A DNA stretch of 64,000 bases, taken from positions 156,373 to 220,372 of the forward strand of contig NZ_PJCF01000008.1 in the NCBI RefSeq assembly GCF_002835935.1. Reading direction: 5' to 3'. The notes beneath the pieces were generated by a model that saw nothing but the letters and a program-made list of their open reading frames with translations, was not told where the DNA came from and ran no database searches. This document shows, piece by piece, positions 1 to 9,476 of this stretch (positions are counted from its first letter, which is position 1; the number at the start of each line of letters is the position of its first letter). A program made the position numbers and the translations under genes. Source of the DNA: Paraglaciecola sp. MB-3u-78 (GTDB taxonomy: Bacteria; Pseudomonadota; Gammaproteobacteria; Enterobacterales; Alteromonadaceae).

Positions 1-192
1 GATCTCCTATTGTTTCTATATTGAAACAAAGTGCCAATTTGGTAAAAAACCCTATCGGTTAAATCCGCCTCATTAACTACACTATTGGCTGTTTAGTTAT
101 CTTGCCAAAATGTTGCACAATGACAAAGTCGACGTCAGTGGATAGCAAGTAAAGGGCGATGGAACATTCGCCCTAGCATGTTAATCAACTCG

Positions 193-957
193 CTAAATAG
201 CGGTTGAGCCACCATCAATGGGTAAGGTTGCTCCAGTGGTGAAACCTGCTGCGTCAGAGCTCAAATACAATACAGCACCAACCACCTCTTCTACTTTACC
301 TATCCGGCCAACGGGGTGCATTGCGCCAATCGCAAGGGCTTTTTTTGCGTCACTCGCTACCGCACGACGATACATATTGGTATCAATCACAGCTGGGCAA
401 ATAGCATTGACTCGGATACCTTTTTTAGCATATTCAACTGCCGCTGACTTAGTGAGTCCCACTACGGCGTGTTTACTAGCAGCATAAATACTCATCTTTG
501 GCGCGGCACCTAAACCTGCAACAGACGCCGTATTTACAATCGCACCACCGCCAGTTTTAAGCATCGTTTGGATTTCGTGTTGCATACACAACCATACACC
601 TTTGACATTGACGTCCATGATTTTGTCAAAAACATCCTCACTGCCATCAGCCAACTTAGTTGACTCGATATCAATACCGGCATTATTAAAGGCAATATCT
701 AGACGACCAAATGTGTCTTGGATAAAGGCAAAAAGGGTTGTCACTGATGCTGTATTACTCACGTCACAGGCGTGGAAAACGGCCTGGTAACCTTGTGAAC
801 AAAGACTTTTTGCCACTTGTTCACCCTCTTGGTCTATATCTGCCAATACCACATTGGCACCTTGTGCTGCAAAAGCCCGAGCGGCAGCTTCACCGATCCC
901 AGCGGCAGCGCCTGTGACTAATACAACCTTGTCTAAAAACCCGTTTTGATTACCCAT
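193..957 (-). CDS. SDR family NAD(P)-dependent oxidoreductase
   Basis: This 254-residue protein is a classical short-chain dehydrogenase/reductase, a soluble enzyme that interconverts an alcohol and a ketone with NAD(P)H. The sequence shows the Rossmann glycine motif TGAAAGIG at about residue 15, the structural NNAG motif near residue 92, the catalytic serine in NTASVAG, the YAASK catalytic Tyr/Lys pair, and a C-terminal LPIDGGSTAI end typical of the FabG-like subfamily. Length is normal for the family. It stands alone, divergent from the molybdenum hydroxylase genes, so its substrate cannot be deduced. The class is secure and the specificity unknown. Confidence 0.9.
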   Translation of the reverse strand: MGNQNGFLDKVVLVTGAAAGIGEAAARAFAAQGANVVLADIDQEGEQVAKSLCSQGYQAVFHACDVSNTASVTTLFAFIQDTFGRLDIAFNNAGIDIESTKLADGSEDVFDKIMDVNVKGVWLCMQHEIQTMLKTGGGAIVNTASVAGLGAAPKMSIYAASKHAVVGLTKSAAVEYAKKGIRVNAICPAVIDTNMYRRAVASDAKKALAIGAMHPVGRIGKVEEVVGAVLYLSSDAAGFTTGATLPIDGGSTAI

Positions 958-1244
958 TTATGCATTCTCAATTTCTTATTAGTCTGAAGACTAGCAACTC
1001 AAACCTAAAACAAAAAATAGGTTTTCTAGATGTTGACCTATCAATAGAATGAATGAATGCTTGAAAAATGCTTAATCACATAACTGGTAACGATGGCAGA
1101 TAAATAACCGCTTATTAAGTTTAAGACCTAACGTATTATTATTAAACAGATATTTATGGGTATGAGTATCAACCTGATTTTTTCTTGCTACACTGTTAGC
1201 AACCAAGACTAAGCACATTGCTGAGTCCATCAGTCGGCGGAACT

Positions 1245-1763
1245 ATGATTACATTTACACTTAACGGTAACAAAATGAGTACGGATGCACCTTCAGACAC
1301 ACCATTATTATGGGTTATCCGAGACGAATTTGGACTTAAAGGTACCAAATTTGGTTGTGGAATTGCCATGTGTGGCGCCTGTACTGTGCATTTAAATGGT
1401 GGTCCAGTTAGGTCTTGTTCATTGCCAATTGCCGCGCTTAATGGAAGCGAAATACGCACCATTGAAGGGCTTGAAAACAAACACCCTTTACAAAAGGCCT
1501 GGGTTGACAATCAGGTTCCTCAATGTGGTTACTGCCAATCAGGTCAAATTATGCAAGCCTCTACATTGTTGGCCACTAATGCAAATCCCTCAGATGAAGA
1601 AATTGTTAATCATATGACCGGAAACCTTTGTCGCTGCATGTCTTATAAACGTATCAAAGAAGCTATCAAACAAGTATCTTCAGCAAGTGTTAGTGTCGTA
1701 GAAATTTATGATCCTAAAAGAGAAAGTATTCTACAAAGCAATAATGAACAGGGGGTAGTGTAA
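1245..1763 (+). CDS. (2Fe-2S)-binding small subunit of a molybdenum hydroxylase (isoquinoline 1-oxidoreductase alpha-like)
   Basis: This 172-residue protein is the electron-transfer subunit of a xanthine-oxidase-family molybdenum hydroxylase. It has an N-terminal plant-ferredoxin-type 2Fe-2S domain (CGIAMCGACTVH plus a later Cys) and a C-terminal four-helix 2Fe-2S domain (CGYCQSGQ and CRC). An upstream in-frame TTG at 1218 exists, but ATG 1245 is preferred because a GGCGGA ribosome-binding site precedes it and the family begins close to this ITFTLNG segment. The large-subunit gene follows after one base, so the two are surely co-translated. The pair resembles isoquinoline 1-oxidoreductase and aldehyde dehydrogenase types that pass electrons to a membrane cytochrome, but none is encoded alongside. 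Confidence 0.88.
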   Translation: MITFTLNGNKMSTDAPSDTPLLWVIRDEFGLKGTKFGCGIAMCGACTVHLNGGPVRSCSLPIAALNGSEIRTIEGLENKHPLQKAWVDNQVPQCGYCQSGQIMQASTLLATNANPSDEEIVNHMTGNLCRCMSYKRIKEAIKQVSSASVSVVEIYDPKRESILQSNNEQGVV

Positions 1764-1764
1764 G

Positions 1765-4044
1765 ATGACTCGCCTCAACAAAACCGAAAAAATTGAACAA
1801 AGCCGTCGTAATTTTTTAATAGGTACAGTAGGCACAGGGTTAGTCATGGCCTTTGCACCTGTGATGACTGCATACTCCTCAGAATCAGCTGCTACCGCAC
1901 TCAATAAAAAGCACTTTAATCCAACAGTTTGGTTTGAAATTGATCAAACAGGTTCCATTCTAGTCAACATTTCGCGAGCTGAAATGGGCCAACACGTGGG
2001 AACTGCGATCGCCCGTATTGTTGCAGATGAATTAGGCGCCGACTGGAACAAGGTCACAATTAAACATGTAGATACCGATCCCAAATGGGGATACATGGTA
2101 ACGGGAGGTTCATGGTCTGTTTTCCAATCATACTTGCCCATGTCTCAAGCCGGAGCTGCGGGGCGAACAGCTTTAATTGAAGCCGCAGCAACATTACTGG
2201 GCGTTCAAGCAAGTGAATGTAAAACACAAAATAGCCAAGTGATATGCGGTGACAAGTCAATTAGCTTCGCTGACATTGTTAGTAAAGGCAAAATAGATAA
2301 AACATTTAGTCCCGAAGAACTTGCCAAGTTCATACCTAAAGATCCAAAAACCAGACAACTTATTGCGAAGCCTAGTAAGGCTTTGGATATACCGGCCAAA
2401 TCCACAGGAACAGCGAAATATGGCATTGACGTTGAACTTGAAGGCATGGTGTACGCACGTCCGTTAATACCGCCAACTCGTTATGGTTCGAAGGTCCTTA
2501 ACGTAAACGATAGCAAAGCGACTGATGTTAAAGGTTACTTAGGCTACGAAATTTTGCAGGACCCCAGCAATATCCTACAAGGGTGGGTCTCTGTTCTAGC
2601 AGATACATATTACGGTGCAATTCGAGCGGCACAAGCCATTGAAATAGAATATCAGGCTGGTGAAACAGCGAATGTCAGTGAACAGGATTTAATTGACGAA
2701 GGTGAAAGGCTGGTTGCTGATAAATCCTCAGGTGGGCTTTTTGTTGACCTCGGTGATATCGATAAAACAGCTGCAGAAGCTAAGAAATCTATCGATGGCA
2801 CTTACAGGACCGCTTCTGCGCTGCACTTTGCTTTAGAGCCAGTCAATGCAGCCGTTGAGTTCAAAGACGGTATTTGTCATGTACATACGGGTAACCAATG
2901 GCAATCGTTATTTTTGCCCGTTGTGGCCAAATCTGTCGGACTTACCGATGACAAAGTTATTATTCATCAATATTACTTAGGTGGTGGTTTTGGTAGGCGT
3001 TTAGCCGGCGACTACATGATCCCTGCAGCAGTGACTGCCAAAGCCATAGGTAAACCAGTCAAACTGGTATTTACCCGTGAAGACGACTCGCGCTTTGACT
3101 GTATCCGCTCACCTTCAGTACAACATTTTGCTGCCTACTGGGATGGCGAAGATGCGTTACAAGGTATTGATCATGCCGCTGCAGCGGGTTGGCCATCCTT
3201 GACTATGGCGCCAGGTTTTATGCCAGACAGCGTAGACAAGAAAACCAAGGTCGATGCCTTTTCAATTAGTGGTGCCGACCACTGGTACAGCCTGAACAAC
3301 CATAGAGTGCGAGCCATCAACAACCCACTTGCGCAAAAGACCTTTGTACCAGGTTATTTACGTGCTGTTGGACCGGGTTGGATTGGATGGGGAGTAGAAT
3401 CGTTTATGGATGAAATCGCCCATGCACAAAATATGGACCCTATCGATTTCAGAATGCAACTGCTCGACGCTAAGGGTAGAAATGCAAGTAAAGCACCCGA
3501 GGCCGTAGGTGGAGCAAAACGTCTTGCTCATGTGTTAAATGAAACAAAAATGAAATCTGGTTGGGGTAAAACCTTACCTAAAAATGAAGGCATGGGTGTG
3601 GCAATTGCCGCAGGTCAAGAGCGTACGATGCCCACATGGAGTGCTTGTGTCGCACATGTTAAAGTTGATCCCGCCACTGGCGACGTGAAAGTATTAAAGC
3701 TTACCAATGTAATGGACTGTGGCACCGTGGTTCATCCTGATGGCGCACTAGCCCAAACGGAAGGCGCAATGCTTTGGGGATTAAGCCTTGCATTACACGA
3801 AGGAACAGCCATTAAAGATGGGCAAGTTGCTGACACAAATTTAAATACCTATACGCCACTTCGTATGGCAGATGTACCAGAATTGGATATCAGTTTTGTA
3901 CAAAACACTGAATTCCCGACCGGATTAGGTGAGCCAGGTTTAATTGCGGTTGCCCCTGCTATCGGTAATGCAATATTTAATGCTGTTGGCGCAAGAGTGC
4001 GCGACTTGCCTATTACACCTAAGGCCGTAAAAGCTTTAATATAG
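1765..4044 (+). CDS. Molybdopterin-binding large subunit of a molybdenum hydroxylase (isoquinoline 1-oxidoreductase beta-like)
   Basis: This 759-residue protein is the catalytic subunit that binds the molybdenum-cytosine-dinucleotide cofactor. A twin-arginine signal (SRRNFLIGTVGTG, residues about 13-25) indicates folded export by Tat, probably together with the small subunit. The GGGFGRR loop near residue 410 and the C-terminal GEPGLIAVAPAIGN segment, with the likely catalytic Glu, are hallmarks of the IorB/CoxL family. The natural substrate is not predictable; aldehydes and N-heterocycles are typical for the family. A third FAD subunit is absent, as is usual for the IorAB type. Maturation factors (XdhC, MocA type) are not in the window. 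Confidence 0.88.
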   Translation: MTRLNKTEKIEQSRRNFLIGTVGTGLVMAFAPVMTAYSSESAATALNKKHFNPTVWFEIDQTGSILVNISRAEMGQHVGTAIARIVADELGADWNKVTIKHVDTDPKWGYMVTGGSWSVFQSYLPMSQAGAAGRTALIEAAATLLGVQASECKTQNSQVICGDKSISFADIVSKGKIDKTFSPEELAKFIPKDPKTRQLIAKPSKALDIPAKSTGTAKYGIDVELEGMVYARPLIPPTRYGSKVLNVNDSKATDVKGYLGYEILQDPSNILQGWVSVLADTYYGAIRAAQAIEIEYQAGETANVSEQDLIDEGERLVADKSSGGLFVDLGDIDKTAAEAKKSIDGTYRTASALHFALEPVNAAVEFKDGICHVHTGNQWQSLFLPVVAKSVGLTDDKVIIHQYYLGGGFGRRLAGDYMIPAAVTAKAIGKPVKLVFTREDDSRFDCIRSPSVQHFAAYWDGEDALQGIDHAAAAGWPSLTMAPGFMPDSVDKKTKVDAFSISGADHWYSLNNHRVRAINNPLAQKTFVPGYLRAVGPGWIGWGVESFMDEIAHAQNMDPIDFRMQLLDAKGRNASKAPEAVGGAKRLAHVLNETKMKSGWGKTLPKNEGMGVAIAAGQERTMPTWSACVAHVKVDPATGDVKVLKLTNVMDCGTVVHPDGALAQTEGAMLWGLSLALHEGTAIKDGQVADTNLNTYTPLRMADVPELDISFVQNTEFPTGLGEPGLIAVAPAIGNAIFNAVGARVRDLPITPKAVKALI

Positions 4045-4078
4045 AGTAAAACTGCTCGGCTAAGAACTGTATTTCGAA

Positions 4079-4113
4079 GCGCCATTTCTTCACACAAGTT
4101 ATGGCGTTTTTTA
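4079..4113 (+). terminator. Probable intrinsic terminator after the molybdenum hydroxylase operon
   Basis: CGCCAT at 4080-4085 pairs with ATGGCG at 4101-4106 and is followed by a run of six T. It lies 35 bases after the stop codon of the large subunit. The stem is short and the loop is 15 bases, so termination may be partial. Confidence 0.55.
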
Positions 4114-4218
4114 TTAATGACGACATGAGTCATATCAGAACCGTCTTATATAAAACGAATCGAAAATCTCAATCTTACTATGATCTCTGCTTCGAAAATA
4201 TTAGGAGTTAACTGTAAA

Positions 4219-4572
4219 ATGACAAGCATTCAACGTCAAGAAACCAAACAACGCATGAGTCGAATTGTGACCCATCAAGGCACCATCTACCTTTGCGGAC
4301 AAGTTTGTGCTGACGCCACCCAAGGTATTACACATCAGACTCAAACAATGCTGGGTAAAGTTGAACAGTTATTATTAGACGCTGGCAGCGATAAAGAACA
4401 TATGCTTTCAGCCACCCTTTACATTAAAGACATGCAAGACTTTGCTGCCATGAATATGGTGTGGGATAACTGGGTACCTGAGAGCCACGCACCTGCAAGA
4501 GCTTGTATTCAGGCATCGATGGCTAGACCTGAATTATTAGTTGAAATATCTGTTATTGCAGCGCAAAAATAG
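4219..4572 (+). CDS. RidA family protein
   Basis: This 117-residue protein belongs to the RidA/YjgF/UK114 family, small trimeric proteins that hydrolyse reactive enamines and imines or have related deaminase roles. Family features visible are the GTIYLCGQV beta strand, the [11 protein letters not shown] helix, the [10 protein letters not shown] segment and the [20 protein letters not shown] end, which includes the conserved arginine. ATG 4219 is chosen over ATG 4180 because AGGAG sits at 4203-4207, 11 bases ahead, and the extra 13 residues do not resemble the family. It may be the YjgH-like, non-archetypal subgroup. It stands alone between the molybdenum hydroxylase and the MATE gene. Confidence 0.85.
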   Translation: MTSIQRQETKQRMSRIVTHQGTIYLCGQVCADATQGITHQTQTMLGKVEQLLLDAGSDKEHMLSATLYIKDMQDFAAMNMVWDNWVPESHAPARACIQASMARPELLVEISVIAAQK

Positions 4573-4600
4573 TCAACAGCTTCACCCTGACATTTTTATC

Positions 4601-4738
4601 ATCTCACTAACAATAACATTTAGTGAGATTCATCACCGGCAGTTAAACGATTAACACTGCTCTGCTCTGCTCTCATCTCATCTCAGCTCTATCTAATAAG
4701 CGTACACCCCGTGTTGGATAATAAGTAAATACGGGGTG
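4601..4738. other. Hairpins and simple repeat in the ridA-MATE gap
   Basis: Two inverted repeats lie between the convergent genes: ATCTCACTAA (4601-4610) with TTAGTGAGAT (4620-4629), and CACCCCGT (4705-4712) with ACGGGGTG (4731-4738). Neither is followed by a clear T tract. Between them is a short pentanucleotide-like run of TCTGC and TCTCA units at about 4656-4690. They may act as weak terminators for the convergent genes. Confidence 0.35.
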
Positions 4739-4787
4739 GTTGAGTTTACTGGCTGATTTGTGAGTTAATAAAATTGAACTCGCTGGC

Positions 4788-6128
4788 TTAAACCTGCTTT
4801 TTTAACCACCATAATGTATACCAACCCACAACCAAGCCTGACAGCACATTGGCGGCGGCAATAGCGTAATAAACCGATTGGATATCGAAATATATCCCAG
4901 CTATGAGGCTGAGTGGCACATACAACAGTGCGGTTCTAAAGAGGTAGTAGCCTAATGAGCTCATCGGGCGGCCTAGGGCATTAAACGCCGCAGCTGAGAC
5001 AATCACAATTCCATACCCCCAAAGCCCAATGGTGGCGATACCTAGATAACTTGAGGACTCCTTTGCAATACCCGCATCAGAAGATAATACTTGGCTGATT
5101 GGCTCAGCCAAAAAATATAATAACGTTAAAATAAAGGCTGACCAAACGCAGCACATAAGGTAACAATACTTAACGGCTTGCAATACTCGGTTCTTTTTAT
5201 TCGCGCCCCAATTTTGCCCAACTATGGGCGCGATAGACGCAGACAGCGCGAACATTGGGATACAAGCAAAAGTCTCAATCCGCGTGGCCACACCAAAAGC
5301 AGCTACCGTCTGGGCACCAAAAGTCGCAATAACGCCGGTGACGATAGTCACGCCAAAAGGATTAACGGCACTACCAAGACCTGCTGGAATTCCCACTTTT
5401 AATACTTTTTTACAAGATTGAATCATTTCAGATAATGCGGGCAGCAACAAAACAATCATTTTTTCCCGGTAATAGGCAACGTATAAAGCCAATAACAAAC
5501 TAAATACTCTGGCGATAAGTGTGCCGTATGCCGCACCTTCTATATTAAAAGCAGGAATGGGACCCCAGCCAAAAACTAAAATAGGCGTCGCGATGATATT
5601 GATAACAGCGGCACCGATCATGATAATACTTGGCCATACTGCATCACCTACCGCTCGAATAATCGCATTGGCAACCATAGGAATGACCAAAAAAGGCATA
5701 GAGATGTACCAAATCCACATATAACGTTTAATCATAGAAAGCACTTCACCTTGTGCCCCTAAGAGCATAAACAGAGGCTCTATAGTCAACAGGCCAATTA
5801 TGGAAATAACCACTACAATTAACGTCGCAATAATTAAACTATCAGTCGACAGGCGTTTAGCTTCTTTTTCATTTTTAGCCCCAATCGCTTGTGATACCAC
5901 TGCTGCGGCACCTGCACCTAAGCCTATAGCTAAACTTGCGATGGTAATAGTAATAGGGAAAGTAAATGACAGTGCCGCTAGTTCGTTTGTACCAAGCTTA
6001 CCTACAAAGTAGGTATCGACAATGGACACAGACATAGTCGCCATAATGCCAACTATCATCGGCAAGGTCATGCCAGCAATAGCACTCCACAAAGACCCTA
6101 TGGTTAAATCACGTGAAGATTGACTCAT
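4788..6128 (-). CDS. MATE family efflux transporter
   Basis: This 446-residue integral inner-membrane protein has about twelve hydrophobic segments. Its N-terminus (SLWSAIAGMTLPMIVGIMA) and the VDTYFVGKLGTNELAALSF loop are typical of the MATE/DinF superfamily. Such proteins expel cationic organic compounds or drugs using a sodium or proton gradient; the substrate here is unknown. The length is normal and the two halves of the repeat (breakpoint near residue 225) are complete. It is transcribed alone, convergent with ridA. Confidence 0.9.
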   Translation of the reverse strand: MSQSSRDLTIGSLWSAIAGMTLPMIVGIMATMSVSIVDTYFVGKLGTNELAALSFTFPITITIASLAIGLGAGAAAVVSQAIGAKNEKEAKRLSTDSLIIATLIVVVISIIGLLTIEPLFMLLGAQGEVLSMIKRYMWIWYISMPFLVIPMVANAIIRAVGDAVWPSIIMIGAAVINIIATPILVFGWGPIPAFNIEGAAYGTLIARVFSLLLALYVAYYREKMIVLLLPALSEMIQSCKKVLKVGIPAGLGSAVNPFGVTIVTGVIATFGAQTVAAFGVATRIETFACIPMFALSASIAPIVGQNWGANKKNRVLQAVKYCYLMCCVWSAFILTLLYFLAEPISQVLSSDAGIAKESSSYLGIATIGLWGYGIVIVSAAAFNALGRPMSSLGYYLFRTALLYVPLSLIAGIYFDIQSVYYAIAAANVLSGLVVGWYTLWWLKKQV

Positions 6129-6300
6129 GGCGTTCCTTATGTGTTTCTGAACAACCCACTTGTATTGTTAAAAAATGAGCAATTAATCTATTTACGTAAT
6201 TAAACTCAAATAGGAGGTTTTATTAGTTCGCGGATTTCAGTTTCTCGGGCGACACGTGGAATTAAGGGTCAATAATGTTATGGAGACACCACTAACCTTA

Positions 6301-6732
6301 TTAGCCTAATTTTTGCAGACACTGCATTATCCAGTTTTTCAACTGTGATTCACTTAAGCCACCAGAAATCCTATCCATTTCTTTACCATGATGGAAAAAC
6401 ACCAAAGTAGGAATACTGCGAATAGTCGCGTCCGATGAGACTTTCTGCGCTTGTTCAGTATTCACTTTAGCAAACAACAAACCTTCAGACTCTTTGGCAA
6501 TAGCACTAAATACCGGTGCCATTGCTTTACAAGGGCCGCACCAGCTTGCCCAAAAATCCACAATGACAGGTAAATCATTTTTTTCGATGTAGCGATAGAA
6601 AGAAGAATCGGTTAACTCAACGGGACTCGAAGAGTAAGCCGCTTGCTGGCACTTACCACATTTGGCCTGAGTATGACTTTTATCTTCTGGTATACGGTTT
6701 ATTGCGAGGCAATGAGAACAAACTATGTGCAT
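6301..6732 (-). CDS. trxC: Thioredoxin 2 (zinc-containing)
   Basis: This 143-residue cytoplasmic thiol-disulfide reductase has an N-terminal zinc ribbon with two CxxC pairs (CSHC and CGKC, within the first 29 residues), which separates TrxC from TrxA. The thioredoxin fold follows with the WASWCGPCK active site at about residue 62 and the conserved cis-proline segment RSIPTLVFF. TrxC proteins are usually induced by oxidative stress through OxyR; no clear OxyR site was identified here. A small gap separates it from the GST gene upstream on the same strand, so co-transcription is possible. Confidence 0.93.
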   Translation of the reverse strand: MHIVCSHCLAINRIPEDKSHTQAKCGKCQQAAYSSSPVELTDSSFYRYIEKNDLPVIVDFWASWCGPCKAMAPVFSAIAKESEGLLFAKVNTEQAQKVSSDATIRSIPTLVFFHHGKEMDRISGGLSESQLKNWIMQCLQKLG

Positions 6733-6793
6733 TTATCTTCCTATAAGTGGGCTATTAATACCAATCCGTATAACATTTAATGGAATACTGATT

Positions 6794-7894
6794 TCAAGCA
6801 CACAATACCAATTTATTGTTAACTCTACTTACTCTTTTTTTAATATCCAATTGGATACTATGCAAACCACCAACTGATTGTAAAAAAGCATCAACGGATA
6901 ACTTCTGCTGATCATTGAATTGATGATAGCAGTCTAATATTCGTTGCACTTTCCACTGATGAAAGGTGGCAATGGCGCGCTTTTCAGTCACATCACCAAT
7001 GATAAAATTGTGCTCACCTATGGTTCTGGGAATATCTACAATTTGTGGATTTTGGTCAACCCATTTTTCTAATACTTTCACTGTATTTGTCAGTACTGGC
7101 CACTGCTCTTTAAACATACGTGTTAGCGGCGTTAGCAACGTTTCAGGGATGAGATCGTCAGCTAAAAACTCACCTTCCACATCTTGAGGTTGATTCATTC
7201 TTTCAACCCACTTAGCCACATTAGGCGCTATTTTTTTCATCAAAGCACCAGGCTCGGGATCTCGATATAAATGTGCGTACAAAGGCCCCATCAAACCAAA
7301 GTCACCTAAACAAGGTTTACTGCCTAATAGATAGTCATGTTCAGCAAAGTGTTTATCCAATGCTGGCAACACATGATTTTCATACCAGTCTTCTATCGCA
7401 GGAATACTCTTGTCAGTAATGCCCAATAAAGGTACAAAACCTTTAAATTTCGCCCCAATTTTTTTGCCTATAAATGCACGGATAAAACCTGGCATATTCG
7501 GCGCAATGACCTTTCCAAACTCTTGATAAATAAACGGGAAGTTAGCTTTATTCCAACGGTAATGCATTGCGGGTATGACTAACCACTCATCACCCCAAGT
7601 TTCAAATAAGTAAGAAACCAATTTTTGTTTAGGGGTTGTAGGGATAACTGAACGTTCAGGATGACATTGTTCAAGAGTATCAATAATCTGTGCAGTATCT
7701 TGCAAATACTCACCTTCAGGGGTTTTGACTACTGGCACAAATCGGACTCCCGTTTGGGGCACAATCACACTTTTATAAATTTTAAGGGAAGAAAATACTT
7801 CTGTGTATGGTAGGTTTTTAAAAATCAAATAGGCTCTAGCCTTGCCTGTATACAAAGACATTGTGGCACCATAAAGTGTGTATTTTTCCGACAT
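6794..7894 (-). CDS. Glutathione S-transferase family protein
   Basis: This 366-residue protein begins with a GST-type thioredoxin fold (YTLYGATMSLYTGKARAYLI, then FVPVVKTPEGEYLQDTAQII, the usual cis-Pro and glutathione-contact segments). A helical domain follows with a YLLGSKPCLGDFGLMGPLYAH segment typical of GST C-terminal domains. At 366 residues it is about 140 longer than ordinary GSTs; the C-terminal ~120 residues are not recognisable. The substrate is unknown. Its neighbours trxC and the peroxiredoxin-glutaredoxin fusion suggest a loose thiol-redox neighbourhood, but the link is positional only. Confidence 0.75.
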   Translation of the reverse strand: MSEKYTLYGATMSLYTGKARAYLIFKNLPYTEVFSSLKIYKSVIVPQTGVRFVPVVKTPEGEYLQDTAQIIDTLEQCHPERSVIPTTPKQKLVSYLFETWGDEWLVIPAMHYRWNKANFPFIYQEFGKVIAPNMPGFIRAFIGKKIGAKFKGFVPLLGITDKSIPAIEDWYENHVLPALDKHFAEHDYLLGSKPCLGDFGLMGPLYAHLYRDPEPGALMKKIAPNVAKWVERMNQPQDVEGEFLADDLIPETLLTPLTRMFKEQWPVLTNTVKVLEKWVDQNPQIVDIPRTIGEHNFIIGDVTEKRAIATFHQWKVQRILDCYHQFNDQQKLSVDAFLQSVGGLHSIQLDIKKRVSRVNNKLVLCA

Positions 7895-7996
7895 AGTTTA
7901 TCCTTTAAATGATTGAATCTAGGTTATAAAACCGGATCTAGAATAAATTGCTTTCAGCTAATCGCCATTTCTTTGATTTATTATGTCCGAAAAACA

Positions 7997-8323
7997 TTAC
8001 ACTTTGCAGCAACTAAGACAAAAATTCCCGGCTAGATCGTTAACCATGTTACGGATTAGTGCAGTTGCACACTCAAATCGGGTTAGCGTCAAAAGTAAGA
8101 TGTGTGGTTTAAACCCAAATGACTGTTCCATCTGCTCGACTATTTGTTTTGATAACGTCTGACTATTTGACTCATGGTGTTGTAATAAAACATTGCCACT
8201 TTGAATATAAGTTTGCACATTCTGACAATCTAAGCCAACCAACATTTCTGAGAGTTGTTTCATAGGTACAATGTTTTTACCTCCAACATTGATACCTCTA
8301 AGCAGAACGACCCAACTACTCAT
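7997..8323 (-). pseudogene. C-terminally truncated DUF1697 protein
   Basis: The 108-residue frame begins with the conserved DUF1697 N-terminus (WVVLLRGINVGGKN, then YIQSGNVL). Complete members are around 170-180 residues, so roughly the last third is missing. After residue ~85 the translation loses similarity to the family and stops close to the GST start. It lies 11 bases downstream of the hydrolase stop, on the same strand. A pseudogene is most likely; a functional short form cannot be excluded. Confidence 0.65.
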
Positions 8324-8334
8324 ATTGTTATACT

Positions 8335-9360
8335 CTAATAAGTCTTTAAAAACTGGCTCAAAGAGTCCAACATTTCTGCATGTTTAGGGTTTGCTTTGGG
8401 TACATCACAAGGGAGTATTTCTTCAAATAGAGACGCATCGTATTGCATTTCAGACAATTGTTCTTCGTTTATCACCACATCTGCATGGCAGACATCAGCA
8501 TCTAGAGAAATTTCAAAAAACGTATTATGACCTTTATTCACCGCCATCAGGTTTTTAACACCTATTATGGGTATGGTTTTATCAGCTACTGAGTGAGCAA
8601 CAAAAAGCGGTAGGTTAAACTCCGCACCTTGCTTAATTAAATCTCGTATTGAAAAGATAACTTCCGTTAACTCAAATGCAGAAAAACGCGCCACACTAGG
8701 ATATTTGTAAGGATTGGGTCCTTGGGTTGCATATTCGCCATCTAACACTTTAGCCAACCACCGTATCCCCCAAATATTCGCCATAGACTCTACTTTCGAG
8801 TTTAACGCTAACGCCCCAGAAAACAGCATTAAGCCTTTGACAGATTGTGGATTATGCAAAATATATTCAGTGGCTAACGCGCCGCCTGTGGAAAAACCAC
8901 CTAAGTAACGTTGTTTACCTAAATTCGATGCGTAATCAATAACCTCTGACACATGCGCACGCCAACGGTCGGCTAATCCAGAGTCTTGCATATCCGCATC
9001 GGCTTGTTTTTTACCATGACCAGGCAGTAAGACAACAATCACATTATTGCCTTGTTGATATAGGGATTGAGCAATAGAACCTAAGAAAAACGGAGAATCA
9101 CTTAATCCATGAAGCAACACCACGACTTTTTCAGTGACTTTATTATGATGCAAAATATAAGGGGCATTGCCGTCATTTTTTAAGCTATCAGAACACACCC
9201 TAAACACATTATCCTCAGGCGTTTGACAGCCACGAGTGGTTCCAAGTTGTGCTTGGTAAATAGCATCAAATTTATCAAATTCAGGTTCAATAGACTCTGA
9301 AGATGCAACCAAAGAATAGGTACTAGCCGCAAATATAAGCAGCGCTAAAAGTAACTTCAT
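8335..9360 (-). CDS. Exported alpha/beta hydrolase (carboxylesterase/lysophospholipase-like)
   Basis: This 341-residue protein has an N-terminal signal peptide (hydrophobic residues 3-20, ending near LVASSE) and an alpha/beta-hydrolase fold. VVVLLHGLSDSPFFLGSIA supplies the oxyanion-hole HG, and GGFSTGGAL carries the nucleophile serine in a GxSxG motif. Asp and His late in the chain (VAHSVADKTIP and CHADVV) are candidates for the rest of the triad. It probably acts in the periplasm on an ester; the substrate is unknown. Four cysteines could form disulfides, in line with export. Confidence 0.8.
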   Translation of the reverse strand: MKLLLALLIFAASTYSLVASSESIEPEFDKFDAIYQAQLGTTRGCQTPEDNVFRVCSDSLKNDGNAPYILHHNKVTEKVVVLLHGLSDSPFFLGSIAQSLYQQGNNVIVVLLPGHGKKQADADMQDSGLADRWRAHVSEVIDYASNLGKQRYLGGFSTGGALATEYILHNPQSVKGLMLFSGALALNSKVESMANIWGIRWLAKVLDGEYATQGPNPYKYPSVARFSAFELTEVIFSIRDLIKQGAEFNLPLFVAHSVADKTIPIIGVKNLMAVNKGHNTFFEISLDADVCHADVVINEEQLSEMQYDASLFEEILPCDVPKANPKHAEMLDSLSQFLKTY

Positions 9361-9434
9361 TAAGTAAAACTTGTATTATTTAATAGCCAACTACTATATC
9401 CAGTTGTCTAGCCATTTACTAATCTATAATCATA

Positions 9435-9463
9435 AAAAATGGCGCTTAAAAGCGCCATTTTTA
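9435..9463 (-). terminator. Intrinsic terminator of the peroxiredoxin-glutaredoxin gene
   Basis: A 13-bp stem AAAAATGGCGCTT / AAGCGCCATTTTT with a two-base loop lies 14 bases beyond the stop codon. It ends in a T run on both strands, so it could terminate in either direction; the only gene reading into it is the peroxiredoxin gene on the minus strand. Confidence 0.85.
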
Positions 9464-9476
9464 ATTTGAATAAACT

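Noticed and set aside
1196..1510. 104-codon minus-strand frame opposite the 2Fe-2S subunit
   Set aside because: It is fully covered by the recognised gene on the plus strand.
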